64,000 nt of DNA from Deltaproteobacteria bacterium (GTDB taxonomy: Bacteria; Desulfobacterota; Desulfuromonadia; Geobacterales; Geobacteraceae): NCBI GenBank assembly GCA_021848385.1, contig JAJZUQ010000008.1:1-64000 (forward strand), read 5' to 3'. A program made the translations under genes and the position numbers. Below, in pieces: positions 63,650 through 64,000 of the stretch; positions within the stretch are counted from its first letter, which is position 1; each line of letters opens with the position of its first letter. The notes under the pieces are model-generated. The model ran no database searches and had not been told where the DNA came from. It worked only from the letters and a program-made list of their open reading frames with translations.

Positions 63650-64000
63650 CGGAGCGTGACCACGGTCACTCCGCTCCCCCCTTCGTAAGCTTCACCCTCC
63701 CGGAGTTCCCTTGCCAGCGGGTGGCCGTCCAGATACTGCCGTACGCCGCGCATGAGGGCACCGGTCCCCTTTCCATGAACGATCCTCACCTCGCCGTACC
63801 CTGCGAGGGAGGCATGGTTGAGGAACTGCTCAAGTCGGGGGAGGGCATCATCAACCCGGCTGCCGACCAGGTTGAGCTCCGTGGTCGGCGCTTCCTCTTC
63901 CGCTGCCGGCCGTTTCCCCTTAACGAGAGCTTTGGTGGCCTTACCCCGGGGTGGGGCAATGCCGTCAAGTGGGACCTCGATCTCCAGCGAGCCGGCCCGT
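63646..64000 (-). CDS. mutS2: MutS2 C-terminal part with Smr domain, truncated by window edge
   Basis: Not listed as such in the ORF track, but the minus frame reads TTELNLVGSRVDDALPRLEQF, VRIVHGKGTGALMRGVRQYL and ends EGGSGVTVVTLR-stop. That is the Smr endonuclease domain of MutS2, with HGKGTG near its catalytic region. MutS2 acts in recombination control or rescue of collided ribosomes. The N-terminal ~670 residues lie outside the window. Confidence 0.88.
   Translation of the reverse strand, partial: RAGSLEIEVPLDGIAPPRGKATKALVKGKRPAAEEEAPTTELNLVGSRVDDALPRLEQFLNHASLAGYGEVRIVHGKGTGALMRGVRQYLDGHPLARELREGEAYEGGSGVTVVTLR

Overview
This window looks like a chromosomal segment from a member of the Geobacteraceae (Geobacter or a close relative). 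The main evidence is an adjacent SfrB/SfrA NADPH oxidoreductase pair downstream of an IclR regulator and coaE, an eight-haem cytochrome with a CxxCK haem, a homologue of the Geobacter glyoxylate/succinic semialdehyde reductase, an acetate-type DUF4212/sodium symporter pair, and several GGDEF proteins. Most of the window is GC-rich and gene-dense. I cannot name the species from sequence alone.

Layout. 1-2,170: right end of an integrated island (nuclease-like fragment plus large serine recombinase) inserted in the Walker A region of comM. 2,156-17,587: housekeeping genes (trxB, an outer-membrane protein, a CDF metal exporter, ilvA), a glycosyltransferase, the queuosine-precursor operon rhlB-like/queC/folE2, trmB, truD, and a sodium symporter pair with a DUF294 protein that lacks its expected catalytic aspartates. 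17,577-26,100: universal stress protein, IclR regulator, coaE, an M29-like peptidase, and sfrB-sfrA behind a palindromic operator candidate. 26,117-37,951: a REC/J/TPR response regulator, mltG, plsY, rhodanese-MauE, two AI-2E exporters, lpxH-like, a penicillin-binding protein, a YihY protein and YtxH/DUF948 proteins. 38,556-40,667: sucC-sucD. 41,720-51,338: dapF, HIT, nfo, a Kelch-like secreted protein with a long leader, macro domain, dtd, TIGR02757, pabBC fusion and succinic semialdehyde reductase. 51,576-57,341: two diguanylate cyclases flanking typA, bamD and a lipoprotein. 57,342-59,720: an AT-rich accessory patch with iteron-like repeats, attC-like sites, orphan genes and a toxin-antitoxin pair. 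59,786-64,000: an octahaem nitrite reductase-like cytochrome, a DUF4337-like protein, and a translationally coupled mutS2-PAP2-folA set.

Themes. First, cyclic dinucleotide signalling: one GGDEF protein has Thr where guanine-binding Asp is expected, the kind of change seen in cyclic AMP-GMP-making Hypr enzymes, and the Kelch gene has a GEMM-like leader behind a strong promoter. Second, central metabolism: the IclR regulator, SfrAB and SucCD are in one window, and the IclR resembles GSU0514, which is reported to control sucCD. Third, intergenic repeat biology: a 175-180 bp structured element in two inverted copies, a 186 bp MITE-like element flanked by TGACTAG, nonamer inverted repeats at three gene ends, a GTAGGGGC element, and period-7 micro-tandem repeats at gene junctions.

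No tRNA, rRNA or CRISPR array was seen. Family names come from recognising motifs, not from database searches.
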